From positions 73,567,821 through 73,631,820 of the forward strand of contig JAHLJT010008756.1 in assembly GCA_031308135.1 (NCBI GenBank): a stretch of DNA of 64,000 nucleotides, written 5' to 3'. The notes beneath the pieces were generated by a model. The model made no database searches, was not told the DNA's origin, and worked only from the letters and a program-made list of their open reading frames with translations. The position numbers were made by a program, and so were the translations under genes. This DNA is from Acheta domesticus (taxonomy: Eukaryota; Arthropoda; Insecta; Orthoptera; Gryllidae). Positions 61,426-64,000 of this stretch are shown in pieces (the first letter of the stretch is position 1; each line of letters begins with the position of its first letter).

Positions 61426-64000
61426 TTTCTGTAATAATAGAGTACGAATGTGGAAGTATTAAATGTGACTGAAAGGTCGTTAGAGTTATATATCGATAGT
61501 GTGGAAGTGAGGAAGTGTAGGACAGTAGCAGGTCTCTAAACGTTTTCCTGACGGTCGTTGCCGAGAGATGGACAGCAAGGGAGGCAGCGAATAGAGAGGA
61601 CTACTGGCGGAAAGCAGATAAGTGAAAGCGGGGAGTATTAGGGCGTGTAAAAACAAAACAAAGGACTTTGAGAAGCACACACTAGTTTCAGATACAATGT
61701 AGGATGAGAGAGAGAGAGAGGGATAGAGACGAAGCAAAATGTATTAGTAGCTAATTGTAAGAGATTTGAGAACCTGACACGACTTACTTTCGAGTTCTCT
61801 TTATGGTATCGTCTTGATAGCTAAATTAAGGGAAGAGACTGGGGGAGGGGACATGATAACGTCTTTGGGTTCTTTGAGTTTTTTGTCTGTTTTGTCATGT
61901 TCAATGTGTTTTCTTTTCTTGTAATACAATTTATTTGATTTGTCAATGTATTTATTTGTTATTTGTTTGTATTTCCTTTGCTCATGTAACAATCCACAAG
62001 TACTCCCGATGTGTTAGGGTAGAGGAAGTGAAGAAAAATAGAGAGGGGGGAGAAAGGTTGGCTTAGTAAGATTGAGAAAGGAGGTTACGATTCCCGACGG
62101 TAGCGTCGGAGATGACGTTACCCGCGAATTACCGTATGGGCGTGGCCTGACCATCTGGCGTGTATTCGTATTTTTATTGCGGATATTCGTATTCTTAACG
62201 AAAACCAATTTCATCCCTAGGATGTACTGTCACAATATTTTGTATTCTCAATGCACTGTTATCTAGCCCATGGCATACACATCAGATCTGATCTGTTGAC
62301 TCAAGATCACAGGTGGCTTTCTTCTCCCAGTGAAGTGTCAATTATTGCAAACGGTAAGGCTTGTGGACTCTAGGTTTTCCAAGATTGTGAATTTTCGTTT
62401 TGTTAGGGGGCTGTGTAACCATGGCAAAATATTTTTTATTCAAAGTTTGTCAGTGAATACTGCAGTCCGTTTTCTGCTCCGTATATCTGCTCCTCGTTAC
62501 GATACAACATCGACAGCGATAGCGCGAATCGGGACATTTTCTAACATTTAAATATCGACTACAAATCCATCCTAGGTCAGTGTTTGTGACTTTGTCTTTC
62601 TCTGGGAAGAAACTGAAAAAATTAGCTTACGAAAAATATGTCTCCATATCGTGAAGTTGGTGGTGGTTCTGTGTTTATCAGACTGCATTATCGAAAAAAA
62701 TATTATTCGCAGAATGCATGCGTTCTCGACGGGTCTGTCCGTTTCTATGTCTCTGAAATTGAAATAAACGCTGTAAACTGCATTAAAAGTAATGTCGTTG
62801 TTGATACCACTGAGATTATCCAACTTCTCGAATTTGATCATTGAAATTGAATGCGCTGTCTTCTTGCAAGATATAATATAACAAAATAAATTTGCTGTTA
62901 AAACTATTTATTTTTCCCCCAAAAAAATATCAACAACGAAGCATATCAAATGCCGTACCCGTGACAATGCATAGCCTTAATTGTAAAATTCAAATTTTAA
63001 TAAGTTTGGTATTATTCTTCTTTTGGGACTTCCAAACCAGCATTTTGACTTTATAATTTTGTAAAATTACGTTCTAGACAGAATCTACACGGTACATTTA
63101 AATGAACACGTCATCATGTGTCAACGCCAGCGTTTCTGCACAGTGATAAATGCTTCCCAAGCAATTTCGCTGAGGAATCCATTGCTAGTAAAAGGTTTCG
63201 TTATAAAGATATTTCATTACTTCTCGAGTTCCAATGGCAAGATCTCACCAGAAGAAAAATATTGCTGAGAAATTTTCGACGATTTCTTACGTTTCATAAC
63301 GTCCAATGTCCCACGTCCAACGTTCATATGTCTCCTTACAGCGACACGAATCACAGTAAGTAATATCACGATAGAGAAAATATACACATTTGAAAGTAGT
63401 TTGAAATTAGGAAACAAATTGTTCTGCGAGAGCATTTTGGCGTTAAATGCGTTTGAGCGTACGCTTTGGGAAGACTCAAGGATGTTTTGTGTTAATAGTA
63501 TAGGCCAAAGGCAAGAGTCTCGTCACCAACATGGAGACGCCTAACATGCCAAATGTTTTGCTACATAAAATGCAATTGAATTGGTTATTTTTAAAACCCT
63601 GCAAGTCAGGAATTGCAAAGTTGTAGGAAAGTAAGAAAAACTGAATAATTAAGTACATAGAGAACTTTTGTCTGTTGTATTTCTGATGTGTACATCTTGA
63701 TTGAGAATACCATGAAGATACGTAATTTATTTGTATCAATTGTAAAATAGTCGCTGGTCTTATTTAAACGTTATTACCGATTTTCAAAAACTAATCAGGA
63801 ATTTTTTACTTAAACATGTAAATAAATAAACATTGTAGGTTCAGTTTGCAATATGATACATTTATTAGAATATTATGTGAAATGTCAATGTGCAGCTACA
63901 TCAAACATGATTCATATGATAGAAATAGTTGCTTAGAATATGTATTTCTAGGATAGTACATAGGAATATTTCCGTATATATTTCCGCATTGAACATCCCT
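61426..64000. other. Terminal spacer, no gene recognised
   Basis: Purine-rich to about 61740, then ordinary AT-rich sequence. ORFs of 60-90 codons on both strands (for example 62638-62844 and 63118-63363) show no domain I recognise. Confidence 0.45.

Overview
Eukaryotic, almost certainly arthropod and probably insect, nuclear DNA. The basis is its repeat content: BEL/Pao and gypsy LTR elements, several LINE clades, tRNA-derived SINEs, and Merlin, mariner, Tc1, hAT, piggyBac and P/THAP DNA transposons, all in AT-rich spacer. A large-genome polyneopteran (locust or stick-insect like) would fit, but that is a guess. I find no convincing host protein-coding gene, no rRNA gene, no functional tRNA gene, no CRISPR array and no bacterial-style operon. 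Nearly every protein-like stretch is a transposable element (TE), mostly broken by stops and frameshifts.

Layout. 0.6-3.3 kb: LINE relic with a restriction-like endonuclease, ending in a (TAA)n tract. 4.8-5.9 kb: two different tRNA-derived SINEs. 8.66-10.28 kb: 5'-truncated LINE, cut off by a (GT)n(AT)n microsatellite. 11.40-19.44 kb: complete BEL/Pao retrotransposon with a CTACT target duplication, 861/858-bp LTRs that differ by one substitution plus homopolymer slippage, and an uninterrupted 1772-codon gag-pol ORF. It is the only element here that looks young. 19.7-20.2 kb: relic of an orphan protein family that recurs at 46.5-47.0 kb. 22.6-22.8 kb: diverged 48-bp tandem repeat. 24.03-25.55 kb: Merlin (IS1595-type) transposon with an odd palindromic left end. 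25.9-28 kb: jockey-like LINE and mariner fragments.

29.87-31.40 kb: deleted hAT element with a perfect 8-bp target duplication; it carries a segment with a hammerhead-ribozyme-like core. 31.8-32.9 kb: gypsy remnant with a strong hairpin. 33.7-38.3 kb: an old piggyBac whose coding relics are separated by a solo-LTR-like insert and by a second piggyBac bounded by TTAA. 38.4-40.7 kb: RTE-like LINE 3' end and an antisense Tc1-like transposon. 41.6-42.2 kb: BEL fragment with a local inversion in the RNase H region. 42.98-43.43 and 52.45-52.91 kb: two solo LTRs of one family. 48.8-50.2 kb: retroelement coding relic split by another LTR. 50.9-54.2 kb: tandem and dispersed AT-rich repeats. 53.3 and 60.4 kb: opposite-strand copies of one SINE. 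55.45-58.60 kb: gypsy-like element with about 207-bp LTRs, whose 5' LTR is split by a P-like (THAP) transposon; an inverted LTR piece lies inside. 58.8-59.4 kb: tyrosine-recombinase element relic.

The window is best read as stratigraphy of successive insertions rather than as cooperating genes. All identifications come from reading motifs and nucleotide repeats by eye; none was checked by a database search.
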